Positions 6,467 through 15,862 are shown, counted from the first letter of the stretch. The stretch: 21,238 bases of DNA from Leptospiraceae bacterium UBA2033 (GCA_002333425.1 DDBL01000257.1:1-21238); one strand, 5' to 3'. The notes: a model not told the origin generated them from the letters alone. Program-made: numbers and translations.

Positions 6467-8593
6467 CTAATTCACAGGTTTTATAGAAAAACCGCGAATA
6501 GATATATGGGGGCGCGAAGGATGCTCGAATAATAAACTAGTTCTCCCAGGCAAGAGAGGAAACCGTCCTTTAAATGTGTAGGGAAGTTTGTCATAGGCAA
6601 TCTCAACTCGCTCACCTAAAAATCGGAGAGTGAGATTTTGAGTTGGAGATTCATCAATTGTAAAAGAAACCTCCGCTGTCTGCTCTACTTTTTTTGGATT
6701 AAATAAATAGATTGTAGATGGACAAGGAATCTTCGCAGTGTAACCAATTTTTGAACCATGACTAAATGTAATTCCACCTGGTCCATAAGTAAAAGCCGGA
6801 GATTCTAATAATTGCTGTCGATCTAAACCAAAGTCGGACTTAGCCTTCAAGAATTCACTCATATCAAAAAAAACAATAGTTCCATCAGTGGATTCCAAAA
6901 CAGGTTTCCCCAATATTTCAGATAACTCACCAACCATCTGAACTCCATTGTCAGAATACCCCAATCTGTTCAAATAAACAAACTTAAACCCAGTCACAGC
7001 AATTTCTTTCAAAAAATCAAGCGTAGACTCTTGGTAGGAACGATTTTGCAACCACGCATTTTGATAACGTCCAAATATATTTCCAAAACTCCAACGTGTT
7101 TTCTCCGTAAAAAGATACCCGCGTAATTGTTCATATTCAGTTAGTCGATTATAGTAAAAAGAATCAGGAAAATCCACTGCAGGCAACTGGTAGACAGGTG
7201 AGTCACCCGCTAGAGACTCGATTTGAGAAAAAAACTTTTTTTGGTCATTGAACTTTCCAACTGGCTGATTGAATCGAAAGTTTTCACTGGTTTGATCCCA
7301 AATTCCCAAAAGACAAACACCAATTAGAAGTGGATAATAGACAAATTTAGAAATTCGTTTGTAAAGCTCAGAAAAAAAGTACCCTATACAAATCAAAGAA
7401 AACATAGCTATAAATACACTGATTCGGTTATAACCTCGAATAGATGGACTTACAAATATAGCAAACAGTGTCCCAAATCCCCCAATCGTTCCAGTTAAAA
7501 CAGCCGCGATATTTAACTTTGCGATATTCTTTAAAAATCCTTTTTTACTTATATCTGCAAATAGGAAAAAAATTAGAGAAGTAAAACCAACTACTCCCAC
7601 TATACCTAAAGTGGCTGTATGATTTTCAGTGACTAATGGAGCTAACGTATTGTAACTATGCCCAAAAATCGCAAAATCAGTAATACGATGAACAGGAGAA
7701 GGAATAAAAAGCTGAGCAATCTTTAGTCCATAAAATTCTGACTCAGCATAGGTTCTATCAAATCCACCCAGATTAACCCCATACTTTAAATTCTTTAAGA
7801 TCGTTGGAATACTATCTAGTAGCACGGAAAGAATACTGATAAAGAACAAAACTAATACAGAAAAAATATGCCGAATACTTTTGTATTGAATGCTTGCACT
7901 AATCATGGCAAAACCAGCCAGAGCAAAAAAGAAAAACACATAGTAAATTCCAGCCCAACCACTCAAAAGTAAAATAACCGTGGTAAGAATTTTCTTTTGA
8001 TTTCTATCCCAAAAAGTGCCTTCTTTTGGTGTATTTCCAAAAAAAACAGGATCTCTGTCCCAAATTTGAAGTAAAACTAGAACTTGCAGAGGCACCATAA
8101 AATAAGAACAAAGCCAAATATGCCCCATTCTAAAAAAATGAAATGGCAGAAAACTAAAAAGAATCGAAAGACCAAAAGCAACCTCTGATCTTAAAGAGAG
8201 TTTTTTTAGAACAAACGCAAAGGTTAGAGCACTCAAAATATAAGTCCCAATCCAATATACGTTAAATACTACCGCCCAATTCTTGGAAAAAATTCCTATG
8301 AATCGAATTAAGGAATAAAATAAGGAATGATTCATCGGATAATCGTTCCAATCGGCGCCAAATGGAAACCCCAATCTAGGGCTTTGCAAACCTGTGAATG
8401 GAAACGACTCTCCAGTGGTCATGGTTTTCATCTGGTAAAAAATCGGGAGATAATCACTTCCTCCGTCAGCCGCAGGGATCTTTAAATCCATACGAATAAA
8501 GCCAGTTACATACTGCAATGCAATACATACTGCGACAATTAAGGATAAGTAATAGGAAAGAGATTTGATTTTGGGGGAAGTAAATCTATACAT
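6467..8593 (-). CDS. Large polytopic membrane protein, GT-C glycosyltransferase-like
   Basis: A 708-residue protein with about ten or eleven hydrophobic helices between residues 14 and 430 and a soluble C-terminal domain of about 280 residues that should lie outside the cytoplasm. The first external loop is long and acidic (DGGSDYLPIFYQ at 43-54, then SPRLGFPFGADWNDYPM at 71-87), as in GT-C enzymes, where acidic residues of loop 1 are catalytic. The C-terminal part (about 600-708) is rich in beta strands and reads like a carbohydrate-binding or immunoglobulin-like domain. Its ATG start is at 8593 after an AT-rich leader. It heads the leftward sugar cassette, so a role in transferring sugars from a polyprenyl carrier to a glycan or protein is likely. 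No named family was recognised with certainty; a YfhO-like protein is the alternative. Confidence 0.75.
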   Translation of the reverse strand: MYRFTSPKIKSLSYYLSLIVAVCIALQYVTGFIRMDLKIPAADGGSDYLPIFYQMKTMTTGESFPFTGLQSPRLGFPFGADWNDYPMNHSLFYSLIRFIGIFSKNWAVVFNVYWIGTYILSALTFAFVLKKLSLRSEVAFGLSILFSFLPFHFFRMGHIWLCSYFMVPLQVLVLLQIWDRDPVFFGNTPKEGTFWDRNQKKILTTVILLLSGWAGIYYVFFFFALAGFAMISASIQYKSIRHIFSVLVLFFISILSVLLDSIPTILKNLKYGVNLGGFDRTYAESEFYGLKIAQLFIPSPVHRITDFAIFGHSYNTLAPLVTENHTATLGIVGVVGFTSLIFFLFADISKKGFLKNIAKLNIAAVLTGTIGGFGTLFAIFVSPSIRGYNRISVFIAMFSLICIGYFFSELYKRISKFVYYPLLIGVCLLGIWDQTSENFRFNQPVGKFNDQKKFFSQIESLAGDSPVYQLPAVDFPDSFYYNRLTEYEQLRGYLFTEKTRWSFGNIFGRYQNAWLQNRSYQESTLDFLKEIAVTGFKFVYLNRLGYSDNGVQMVGELSEILGKPVLESTDGTIVFFDMSEFLKAKSDFGLDRQQLLESPAFTYGPGGITFSHGSKIGYTAKIPCPSTIYLFNPKKVEQTAEVSFTIDESPTQNLTLRFLGERVEIAYDKLPYTFKGRFPLLPGRTSLLFEHPSRPHISIRGFSIKPVN

Positions 8594-8763
8594 TATAAAT
8601 TTTTGAATAAAACCTTGTTTAAAATAACTAAAAAACCGTTAATCCACCGGAAACAATACCATAGCAAAGGACTATTCAGGTCTGTAAAGCTTGAATTTAC
8701 TTAACAACTCAATATTTTGGTTTCAAATGTTTTACTAAACTAGAAAAACAATGCCTTTACATT

Positions 8764-8791
8764 TTTACAGCTAATACTGAAATGTTATTAA
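8764..8791 (+). promoter_or_regulatory. Weak sigma-70-like promoter upstream of rsmE
   Basis: TTTACA at 8764-8769 and TATTAA at 8786-8791 are separated by 16 bases and end 18 bases before the rsmE start. The whole 216-base divergent region (8594-8809) is AT-rich, so such matches are expected by chance. It must nevertheless hold the promoters for both the leftward sugar operon and the rightward envelope genes. I could not identify a convincing leftward promoter, and I see no gene or RNA in it. Confidence 0.3.
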
Positions 8792-8809
8792 AATTAAAGA
8801 GTAAACACA

Positions 8810-9478
8810 TTGTTATTTTTCCGACCTAACGAAACTTTTCAAAACGAAATCACTTTAACCAAAGAAGAAATTGAACATTTACGTAGCCTACGTTTAAATG
8901 AAATCGAAAAAGAAATCGAAGTAAGAGATGGAAATGGCAACTCGTATTTTTTTCAAGTAGGACAAAAAAGTAAAACGGGAAAACTAATCGAAAAAAGAAA
9001 TTTTGAAATTCCAACTACCCAAAACAAAATAGCCTCCGCCATTCCTAAAGCACAACGACTGGATTTTTTACTCCAAAAAAGTACAGAGATAGGCATTACA
9101 GATTTTTATTTCATCAACTTCTTTCAATCAGAAAGGCGTGATCTAAATATAGAGCGGTGTAATAAAATTATCCTCGAAGCATGTTCTCAATCAAAACGTC
9201 ATTCTATACCAAACATTAAACTTTACAACTCATTAGAAAAATTCATTTTAGAACATCAAAACTTACTTTTACTAAATCCAATGGCAAATCAGTCTTTATC
9301 GCAAAATTCTGACTGGGAATTAATTCCAGTAATCGGTCCGGAAGGTGGATTTAGAAAAGAAGAAATCGAACTTTTAGAAAATACAAAAGCAAAGTCTTTT
9401 TCTATCGGGAAAAATATTTTACGAATTGAAACTGCACATATCTATATGACAAGTATCAAGCAGTTTTTTCTTAGTTGA
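8810..9478 (+). CDS. rsmE: 16S rRNA m3U1498 methyltransferase RsmE
   Basis: This SPOUT-class enzyme methylates N3 of U1498 in 16S rRNA using S-adenosylmethionine. The 222-residue product starts with a PUA-like domain (FFRPN, then HLRSLRL at about 23-29), followed by the knotted domain: KSTEIGI (90-96), EACSQSKR (123-130), GPEGGF (176-181) and LRIETA (204-209), which form the SAM-binding knot. All key family motifs are present and the length is slightly shorter than the 240-250 usual in other bacteria. The start is TTG at 8810. A TAA stop lies in frame at 8795-8797, no ATG is available before it, and AAAGAG (8796-8801) is a plausible ribosome binding site. It is the first rightward gene after the divergent promoter region and has no functional link with the envelope genes downstream. 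Confidence 0.95.
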   Translation: MLFFRPNETFQNEITLTKEEIEHLRSLRLNEIEKEIEVRDGNGNSYFFQVGQKSKTGKLIEKRNFEIPTTQNKIASAIPKAQRLDFLLQKSTEIGITDFYFINFFQSERRDLNIERCNKIILEACSQSKRHSIPNIKLYNSLEKFILEHQNLLLLNPMANQSLSQNSDWELIPVIGPEGGFRKEEIELLENTKAKSFSIGKNILRIETAHIYMTSIKQFFLS

Positions 9479-9535
9479 CTAAATTAGCTCCTAAGTAAAG
9501 ATTTTGTTAAACATAAATTACACTCGGAGAAAACG

Positions 9536-10522
9536 ATGAAACACATACTATTCATTTTGTGCACAATTTTTCTTTTTGTATTAAATACAAATTGCAAAGA
9601 CAAAAAAAAAGAAGTTACTCACTTACAAGCAGGAGTTGTTACTTTCAACAAAGGGGATAACAAACTAGTATCCAAAGAAGGAAAAGAACAAAAGATCCAA
9701 AGAGAAATGTTTTTTTTCAAAGAAGACACAATCCGAACTGGAAAAGATGGAATTGTTGATATCCAAATTGTAGATGGAGTAATCATCCGAATTAAACAAA
9801 ATTCAGAATTAAAACTGAGTGAGATTTTAATTGAGGATAATGGCAACATCATCAAAACAAAATTAGACTTGAAGTCAGGTAAAGTATTTACCAAAACAAC
9901 CAAAAAGTTAAATGGTGAAAGTTCGTTTGTAATTGCAACCCCTACTTTTGTAGCCGGAGTTAGAGGAACAGAATTTATCGTAGAAGAATCCGGCGGCAAA
10001 GAACAAACGTTAGTATCCGACGGTGCAGTAAACATAGAAAAATTAGACGAAAACGGAAAACCAACCGGCAAAGAAATGGTAATCGAAAAAGGGAAAAAAG
10101 GACTCATCGAAAAAGATTCAGTGCAAAGCCAAGATTTATCTCCTGATGAACTAGCAGAGCTAAAAGAAGATTCCCAAACTATTTCCTCGTTAACAGAAGA
10201 TGCAAAGAACAGGATACAGGAAATTATCCGTGGGGTTGACGACCAAAAACAAATTAATCGCGAAACGTTAGAAGAACAAATGTTAAAAAATAGCACAGAG
10301 TTAAATGACTTAAAAGACAAAAACGAGCAGCTTCTAAACGAACAAAAAGAAAAAAATCAACAATTAATCAACGAGACAACGGACAAAACAAACCTAGATA
10401 AAACCCAAATCCAAGACACAACAAAAGCGGCAACCGAAGAAGTAAAAAACAAGGCTACGAACGAACTAGATGAAATGAGAAATAAAAACAAAATAGATAA
10501 AAGCCAATTCGCTCCAAAGTAA
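9536..10522 (+). CDS. FecR-domain lipoprotein (LipL45-like)
   Basis: A 328-residue putative lipoprotein. The signal peptide (1-19, hydrophobic FILCTIFLFVL) ends in NTNC with Cys20 as lipidation site; Asn before Cys is accepted in spirochaetes. Residues about 30-165 form a FecR domain: it starts QAGVVTF and contains EDTIRTGKDGIVDIQ, LDLKSGKVF, and TPTFVAGVRGTEF (135-147), followed by VSDGAVNI. This domain usually sits on the periplasmic side and often binds other envelope components. Residues about 200-320 are a Lys/Glu/Gln-rich, probably coiled-coil tail. The ribosome binding site GGAGA (9526-9530) fits ATG at 9536. The domain order (signal, FecR, helical tail) resembles leptospiral LipL45. 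The exact role is not known. The next gene, a rhomboid protease, follows after 50 bases. Confidence 0.88.
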   Translation: MKHILFILCTIFLFVLNTNCKDKKKEVTHLQAGVVTFNKGDNKLVSKEGKEQKIQREMFFFKEDTIRTGKDGIVDIQIVDGVIIRIKQNSELKLSEILIEDNGNIIKTKLDLKSGKVFTKTTKKLNGESSFVIATPTFVAGVRGTEFIVEESGGKEQTLVSDGAVNIEKLDENGKPTGKEMVIEKGKKGLIEKDSVQSQDLSPDELAELKEDSQTISSLTEDAKNRIQEIIRGVDDQKQINRETLEEQMLKNSTELNDLKDKNEQLLNEQKEKNQQLINETTDKTNLDKTQIQDTTKAATEEVKNKATNELDEMRNKNKIDKSQFAPK

Positions 10523-10572
10523 AATCTTCGATGGCTTGACTAAATAAAAGAGTTGTAAAATCTATTCTTAAT

Positions 10573-11520
10573 ATGGCAAAAAAGAAATATGCAAGTTCGT
10601 TTACCCTATTCGGGCATTCGATTTTTCATCCACTAAATATGATACTAGGCATCAACTGCCTAGTTTTTATCATGCAGTTAAATGCTAATCTAAAAATGAC
10701 TTATTTATTCGCACTTACCCCCGATTTGTTTTTCGCAGGAAGTTATTGGCAGATTTTTACGTATGGATTTTTACACTCTACTTTTTTTGATTTAATTCCA
10801 TTTCATATTTTGATGAATATGTATGGATTTTATATTTTAGGAATGTTCATAGAGCCGATTGTAGGTAAAACAAAATTAGTCGCTCTTTATTTTGCAGCAC
10901 AGTTAGGTGGCGGAGTTTTCATCATTGGAAATGCGTTAGTTGCAAAGTATATCGTTATGCCGGAAAATCTCCACCAGATTCTTACAATCCCAACTCTAGG
11001 AGCAAGTGGTGCCGTGTTTGGACTTCTCGCTGTATTTGGACTGTTATACCCCGATAAAGAATTATTGTTATTATTCATCCCAGTCAAAGCTAAAAATGCA
11101 GTTTTAGTTTCTCTTATCATTGGATTTTTATTTGAAATTTTTGAAATTGCGCCAATCAGTAATATGGGACATTTAGGTGGAGCAGTGGTTGGATTTTTGT
11201 TTTACTTTTTAGCTCTTAGAAATGCAGAGAATAAAATTGTTTTCAAAATCACTTTATCCAAACAAGATTTTGAAAAAGCAATCGAAGCAAAAAACGAACC
11301 TTTTAAAGATCAAATCTCACAAAATGTAAAAATTAAAGAATTTATGCAAAGAAATTCTAGCTTTAAAGAAAAAGAAGAATATCTGCAACCTTACCAAATT
11401 CAAAATGCAAATATATGCACTCCCCCTACTTATAATACAGAGGATGAGTTTTGTTTACGTTGTGAGTGGTTTGGAAATTGTATGCTTAGAAAAATCAAAA
11501 TGGAGAAAGAAAACTCATGA
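10573..11520 (+). CDS. Rhomboid intramembrane serine protease with C-terminal Cys cluster
   Basis: A 315-residue membrane protein whose first about 215 residues carry the rhomboid core: FHILMNMYGFYILG (78-90), GASGAVFG (143-150) with Ser145 as nucleophile, and GHLGGAVVG (199-207) with His200 as the second catalytic residue. About six hydrophobic helices are visible, so it should cleave within or near the membrane. An additional cytosolic tail of about 95 residues is unusual: residues 282-303 have Cys at 282, 294, 297 and 303 (C-x11-C-x2-C-x5-C), which could bind zinc or an iron-sulfur cluster. The ATG at 10573 lacks a strong ribosome binding site. The stop overlaps the start of the next gene by four bases (ATGA), so both are translated together. 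Substrates are not known. Confidence 0.9.
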   Translation: MAKKKYASSFTLFGHSIFHPLNMILGINCLVFIMQLNANLKMTYLFALTPDLFFAGSYWQIFTYGFLHSTFFDLIPFHILMNMYGFYILGMFIEPIVGKTKLVALYFAAQLGGGVFIIGNALVAKYIVMPENLHQILTIPTLGASGAVFGLLAVFGLLYPDKELLLLFIPVKAKNAVLVSLIIGFLFEIFEIAPISNMGHLGGAVVGFLFYFLALRNAENKIVFKITLSKQDFEKAIEAKNEPFKDQISQNVKIKEFMQRNSSFKEKEEYLQPYQIQNANICTPPTYNTEDEFCLRCEWFGNCMLRKIKMEKENS

Positions 11521-12635
11521 AACACAACAAAAGGCAAATGAAAATTATCCTCAGTATTCTTATTATCGGCTTATTCGTATTTATCCCAGTTCTTAGTGAA
11601 TCATTAGAAATTCTTTTAGATGGCGACAAAGACGGAATCAGTGATGCGTTGGAAAAATACGCAGGACTTGATCCCAAAAAAGATGAGTGTGACCCAACTG
11701 GTTGTAGTGGTTTTTATGGGGACGAATATCTTGTGGTTATATTAGACCAAAGTGGGAGTATGTCAGAAAAACTAGGAGACGACACTAGAATGGAAGTAGC
11801 AAAACGAGTTTCCTTAAAGTTAATCGACAAATTTCCAGCAACTGCTGCTGGTTTAGGATTCTTTTCCTATGGCACAAAACTTCCCGTAGAAGAAGGCGAA
11901 AAACCAGAATCCGGTGAGGATAATGGCTGTAAGTCTTTTGTTGAACACCAATCTCCTTTTCAAAAACTAAACCGAGCAGAATTAAAAGAGCAAGTAAGTA
12001 AAATGGTACCCGAACTCAGCACTCCGATTGCATATTCCCTTCTAAAATTTAGAGAATCTATTTTAGACAAAAAAGGAAAATTCAATTTACTTCTCATCAC
12101 GGATGGAGCAGAAAGCTGCAACGGAAGTCCAATTGAAGAAGCAAAAAAACTAGTGATGTTAAACAGCAAAACTCTAATGATAAAACTTTCCATCATCGGT
12201 TTTGGAGTAGATGACAAAACTGCTGAGGACTTAAAAAAAATTGCAATCGCATCGGAGGGAACTTACCAAACAGTAGCCTCCGAAGATGCATTGGAAGATA
12301 TATTCCAAAAACCAATCAAAGACATCATCGCCAGTTTTCAGGGAATTTTATGTTTACACAAACAAGTAGACAAACTCTTGTTATGCGAACAAAGCAGAGG
12401 CAATAAACTACGCGCGGCATTTAACAAATTAGGCTCCCATATGAAAACGCCCTTTTCTGACGAGGAAAAAGCAACTCTAATCAAATACTATCCTCACTCA
12501 GAAAAATTTATAGAAGATAGAATTCAAAGTTATAGCAAAATCAAAAAAGAGGGAACAGAAGGTTATATCAAAAAAATTGACGATTTGAGTAAACTACTCG
12601 TATCCCCCGCAGACCAACTAAAGAAAAAAAAATAA
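11517..12635 (+). CDS. Membrane-anchored VWA-domain protein with Ca-binding repeat
   Basis: A 372-residue protein with an N-terminal membrane anchor or signal peptide (about 8-26). DGDKDGISDALEKYAGLDP (35-53) then resembles a thrombospondin type 3/EF-hand-like calcium loop, as in many secreted surface proteins. The VWA domain spans about 70-270 and has the complete metal-ion-dependent adhesion site: DQSGS (Asp77, Ser79, Ser81), Thr169 in STPIA and Asp196 in LITDGAES. A helical Lys/Glu-rich tail (about 280-372) follows. Six or more cysteines are spread over the exported part (58, 63, 138, 201, 279, 290), suggesting disulfides outside the cytoplasm. It overlaps the rhomboid gene by four bases. 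A partnership in which the rhomboid cleaves or controls the anchored VWA protein is an inference from this coupling only. Confidence 0.9.
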   Translation: MKHNKRQMKIILSILIIGLFVFIPVLSESLEILLDGDKDGISDALEKYAGLDPKKDECDPTGCSGFYGDEYLVVILDQSGSMSEKLGDDTRMEVAKRVSLKLIDKFPATAAGLGFFSYGTKLPVEEGEKPESGEDNGCKSFVEHQSPFQKLNRAELKEQVSKMVPELSTPIAYSLLKFRESILDKKGKFNLLLITDGAESCNGSPIEEAKKLVMLNSKTLMIKLSIIGFGVDDKTAEDLKKIAIASEGTYQTVASEDALEDIFQKPIKDIIASFQGILCLHKQVDKLLLCEQSRGNKLRAAFNKLGSHMKTPFSDEEKATLIKYYPHSEKFIEDRIQSYSKIKKEGTEGYIKKIDDLSKLLVSPADQLKKKK

Positions 12636-12640
12636 AAATA

Positions 12641-12792
12641 TTTACCACCGATGAACACCGATAAAAGAGCGATGGTATTTATTTGGATTATGGAGTTGAA
12701 TAATTTAAGGCTAAATGACGCACGATATAAAGATACTGATTAAAAGTAACATCGTTTTGTTATCGGTGATCTCGGTGTTTATCGGTGGTAAT
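12641..12792. repeat. Inverted pair of period-10 repeats upstream of the AsmA-like gene
   Basis: The left arm (12643-12666, ACCACCGATGAACACCGATA) and right arm (12760-12792, TATCGGTG...CGGTGTTTATCGGTGGTAA) are imperfect inverted copies of the same period-10 repeat, separated by about 95 bases of unrelated AT-rich sequence. The whole fills almost all of the 184-base gap between the VWA gene and the next gene. Transcribed as RNA it could form a long stem. It leaves an AGGA ribosome binding site 9 bases before the next ATG intact. Copies of the same repeat occur at 15863-15899 and 16677-16711. Confidence 0.75.
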
Positions 12793-12819
12793 CTTTTACT
12801 GTTTTGATAGGATTTAACT

Positions 12820-15800
12820 ATGAGAATTACATTTGCGTTTCTAAAAAATCTTTTGAAACGAAAACTAGTTTTGTTTTTGCTAGTGTTAGCCATTCTGTAT
12901 AAACTTGTATTTAATTCTTTCACCGGTGAGTTTTTAATTAAAAAAGGATTTCAGGTTACTTCGACTGGAAGTATTTCTCTAGATGTAAAACGTTTTTCTT
13001 TATTGTTTGGAATTATCATAAACGACATTTTAATTTTGTCCGGTGAAGATTTTGATAAAAAACCAATTCTAAAACTAGATCGTCTAGCGGTTACATATAA
13101 TCTGCCTCTACTATTTGCAGGCAGACTGAAACTAACAGAGATTTCCCTCACCAAACCAGAAATACATCTTTGGCAGAGAAATGGGAAATGGAACGCAGAA
13201 ACATTGTTTGTCGCAAGTGAAGAAAAAAAGGAAGAAGAGAAAAAAGAAGAGCCCACCGAATCTTCAAATGAGTTATCTCTTCCAATTCCGGTAAGTGCGT
13301 ATATGAACTTTTTCATTCATGATTTGAAATTAGAGATAGAAGCTGAAAAAGGGGAAAAGTATTATTATGCGTTTTTAGATAATTTTAGTTTTTATTTTCT
13401 GCTAAATACAAAACGTTTTTCCACTCTACCCTTTTCTCCCAAAGCGGTTTCTATTATTGACGAACTTACCATTCAGCTAAATCCAACTGACCAAATTTCA
13501 ATTACGATGAAGGATAATACCAGCTCGATTAAAACAGATTTAAAACTAGCTTTATTATTGCAAAATGATAATACGGGTAAAGTTCCTGTTTTAAATTCTT
13601 CCTTAAACATTGGCTCGGATCATATTCCAATCAAAATGAAAACAGGAAATATCAGTCCTTTTAGCTTTCAAATATCTTATGATCTAAATTATATTCCAGA
13701 AGAAGACAAAGTCGATTTAAAAAACTTACTCATTGCATTTGCCGAGAATAAATTTTTAGAAGCAAAAGGGGAAGTAAAAGATGCACTCAAAGAAAATCCA
13801 GAAATTCATTTTGAAGTGTTAGAATCTCTAATCGACTTAGATAAGATTGAGAGAGTAACAGATAGTATCCCCGTTTTACCGGTTATGAATCTCAAGGGAT
13901 TTTTTAGCCTAAAACCTTTTACGGTAAATGGTAAACTCGACAACCTGAAAATAGATAGTGGAATTCATGGAAAAAATATCATTGTGGAACTATTTGGGGC
14001 TATTCATAATTTGCCTAAACTAGATTTTGACCTAGATGCTCTACTTGACTTACAAACAAAAGAAGTTTCCTCTGATACAAATATTTTACCTATCTTAAAA
14101 AAGTTAAACATTCAAAACTTGGAAGGTCAATACAACGGAATTATAATGAAAATTAAGGGAGAAATTTCCCCCAAAGAAAAAGTAGATTTGCATTTGGATT
14201 TAGACAAAGTAATCATTGAAAAATTTGTTCCCACACTAATTGGAAAAGCACATCTTTTTATACATGTCACAGGAGAGAAACTTTCCCTTTTAAACATTGA
14301 TTTAAAATCAGCTTTGCAGGGACTTCGTTATAAATTAGGAAGAGGAATTTCAGGAATTAACCAAGTGGATCTAAATTTAAAAACAACTCTTGATTTTAAA
14401 AAAGACTTTCAACTAGAAACTCTAAACATAGAACCCCTCGTATTAACTATAAAAAATGAAAATAAAGAAACTGGAATGAAGTTAGTTTCTCATTTGGATG
14501 TAGATATGAGAAATGGAATCATTGCCAAACTAGATAAATTAAAAGTCGAGCTTAACATTACAAACCTGATTCCTACAATTCCCGTTGCTCTTCGCACAAC
14601 AATTGGAGGTTTAAGAAATAGCCTTGGTAATTTACTCACTCTCACAGGAAATACAAATTACAAAGAAGATAAAACCAAAAAACAAATTCAGTTGGGGCTA
14701 CATGCAAGTTTGCCTGCATTAGAACTACCTGATCTAAGTATTGGTAGTCTTATAGAAATAGCCAAAGATGAAAAAGAAACTCTTACCATAGACAACATAA
14801 CATTATCCGCATTTGAAAATAAATTCAAAGGACTCTTTAAGGGTAATTTCTATAAACCTCGAACAGCACATCCACCACTGGGAGAATATGCTGGTGAGTT
14901 AAATGGGAATTTAACCCTTGAGTCGGATATCTTTCGTTATGTGCTAAAAGGAACCTCCTTCAAAGGAGACTTGGACATTGACATTCATGTAAAAGATAAC
15001 TTAATTAAAGGTGCGCTGCGATCTAGTGATTCGTCTATCGTCTATAAAACTTCTGAGTGTCCCAAAAAAGGTTGTCAGACTTACGAAGTAAACGGAATCA
15101 AAATGAATATCCCATTTTTGCATGATATAAATGATAAAACTACAGAAGAATTAATCGACGGAAATAAAACCAATTTTATCAAAACCTATGGTCAAGACGC
15201 AGCTCCTAACATTACCATTATAAGTGTAACCGGAACTCACCCTTCTTTAGAAAATGCAAAACTTGATTTTATAAAACCTGTTGGGGATAATCCTGGTTTT
15301 TCGGCAAGGATTGATTATATAGAAAATAATCTGACAATAGACAATCTGAAAGCTCACTCGATGAATGGACTTATTTATGGAAAAGATATTCTATTTAATA
15401 TTGGAAACGGTGACCCGGAAAAAATTGAATACACTGCTGTTTTACAAGTGAGAGATATAGATCTAGCAGAATTACTTCCCAAAGAAATGCGAAAAAAAAT
15501 AGATGACGGCAAAATAAAATTAGACTTAAATATTTCAGGACAAAATCTAAATGATCCAATTGGAAACTTAGAACTTTTTTTTAGTACATTTTACATTGGG
15601 GAAGACTTTGGGAAAAGTGCCATTCGAATTGTTAGTCCCGAAAACTGGATGACAGACAGAATTATTAACAGTTATCGAGTAGACAAAATCGAAATAGAAC
15701 TTACCAAAGGTCTTGTGTACGCAGTCATCAAATTTCAAAAATCAATTTTTAATACTTTGGTGTTTAATGTGGAGAATGACATGATTTCGCAAGAAAGAAT

Positions 15801-15855
15801 TCCACTTGCTAGTTTTTTAAAGCGAACCGAAAACGAATTATCTGCTTATAAATAA
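12820..15855 (+). CDS. AsmA-like envelope protein
   Basis: A 1011-residue protein with an N-terminal membrane segment (about 15-33). The AsmA-type opening module is FSLLFGIIINDILI (about 59-72), followed by PEIHLWQRNGKWNAETLF (about 112-129), the family signature 'P-x-I-x-L-x-R-x-x-x-G-x-W-N'. The rest is predicted beta-rich with many alternating hydrophobic and polar residues, as in the elongated periplasmic grooves of AsmA/YhdP/TamB proteins, which are linked to lipid transport between membranes. A low-complexity Glu/Lys stretch lies at about 133-148. A CPKKGC pair (about 747-752) may form a disulfide. The C-terminal tail is amphipathic without a membrane segment. AGGA before ATG supports the start. 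In Leptospiraceae such long AsmA-type proteins are common. The lipid cargo is not known. Confidence 0.8.
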   Translation: MRITFAFLKNLLKRKLVLFLLVLAILYKLVFNSFTGEFLIKKGFQVTSTGSISLDVKRFSLLFGIIINDILILSGEDFDKKPILKLDRLAVTYNLPLLFAGRLKLTEISLTKPEIHLWQRNGKWNAETLFVASEEKKEEEKKEEPTESSNELSLPIPVSAYMNFFIHDLKLEIEAEKGEKYYYAFLDNFSFYFLLNTKRFSTLPFSPKAVSIIDELTIQLNPTDQISITMKDNTSSIKTDLKLALLLQNDNTGKVPVLNSSLNIGSDHIPIKMKTGNISPFSFQISYDLNYIPEEDKVDLKNLLIAFAENKFLEAKGEVKDALKENPEIHFEVLESLIDLDKIERVTDSIPVLPVMNLKGFFSLKPFTVNGKLDNLKIDSGIHGKNIIVELFGAIHNLPKLDFDLDALLDLQTKEVSSDTNILPILKKLNIQNLEGQYNGIIMKIKGEISPKEKVDLHLDLDKVIIEKFVPTLIGKAHLFIHVTGEKLSLLNIDLKSALQGLRYKLGRGISGINQVDLNLKTTLDFKKDFQLETLNIEPLVLTIKNENKETGMKLVSHLDVDMRNGIIAKLDKLKVELNITNLIPTIPVALRTTIGGLRNSLGNLLTLTGNTNYKEDKTKKQIQLGLHASLPALELPDLSIGSLIEIAKDEKETLTIDNITLSAFENKFKGLFKGNFYKPRTAHPPLGEYAGELNGNLTLESDIFRYVLKGTSFKGDLDIDIHVKDNLIKGALRSSDSSIVYKTSECPKKGCQTYEVNGIKMNIPFLHDINDKTTEELIDGNKTNFIKTYGQDAAPNITIISVTGTHPSLENAKLDFIKPVGDNPGFSARIDYIENNLTIDNLKAHSMNGLIYGKDILFNIGNGDPEKIEYTAVLQVRDIDLAELLPKEMRKKIDDGKIKLDLNISGQNLNDPIGNLELFFSTFYIGEDFGKSAIRIVSPENWMTDRIINSYRVDKIEIELTKGLVYAVIKFQKSIFNTLVFNVENDMISQERIPLASFLKRTENELSAYK

Positions 15856-15862
15856 GAAACAG

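Noticed and set aside
9619..10320. Long leftward open frame (233 codons) opposite the FecR lipoprotein
   Set aside because: The product is Ser/Phe-rich without domains, lies entirely antisense to a well-supported gene and has no ribosome binding site of note.
9475..10546. TTGACTAAAT at 9475 and 10536 as a shared -35 promoter box
   Set aside because: No acceptable -10 box is found 16-18 bases downstream in either copy; AT-rich chance matches are likely.
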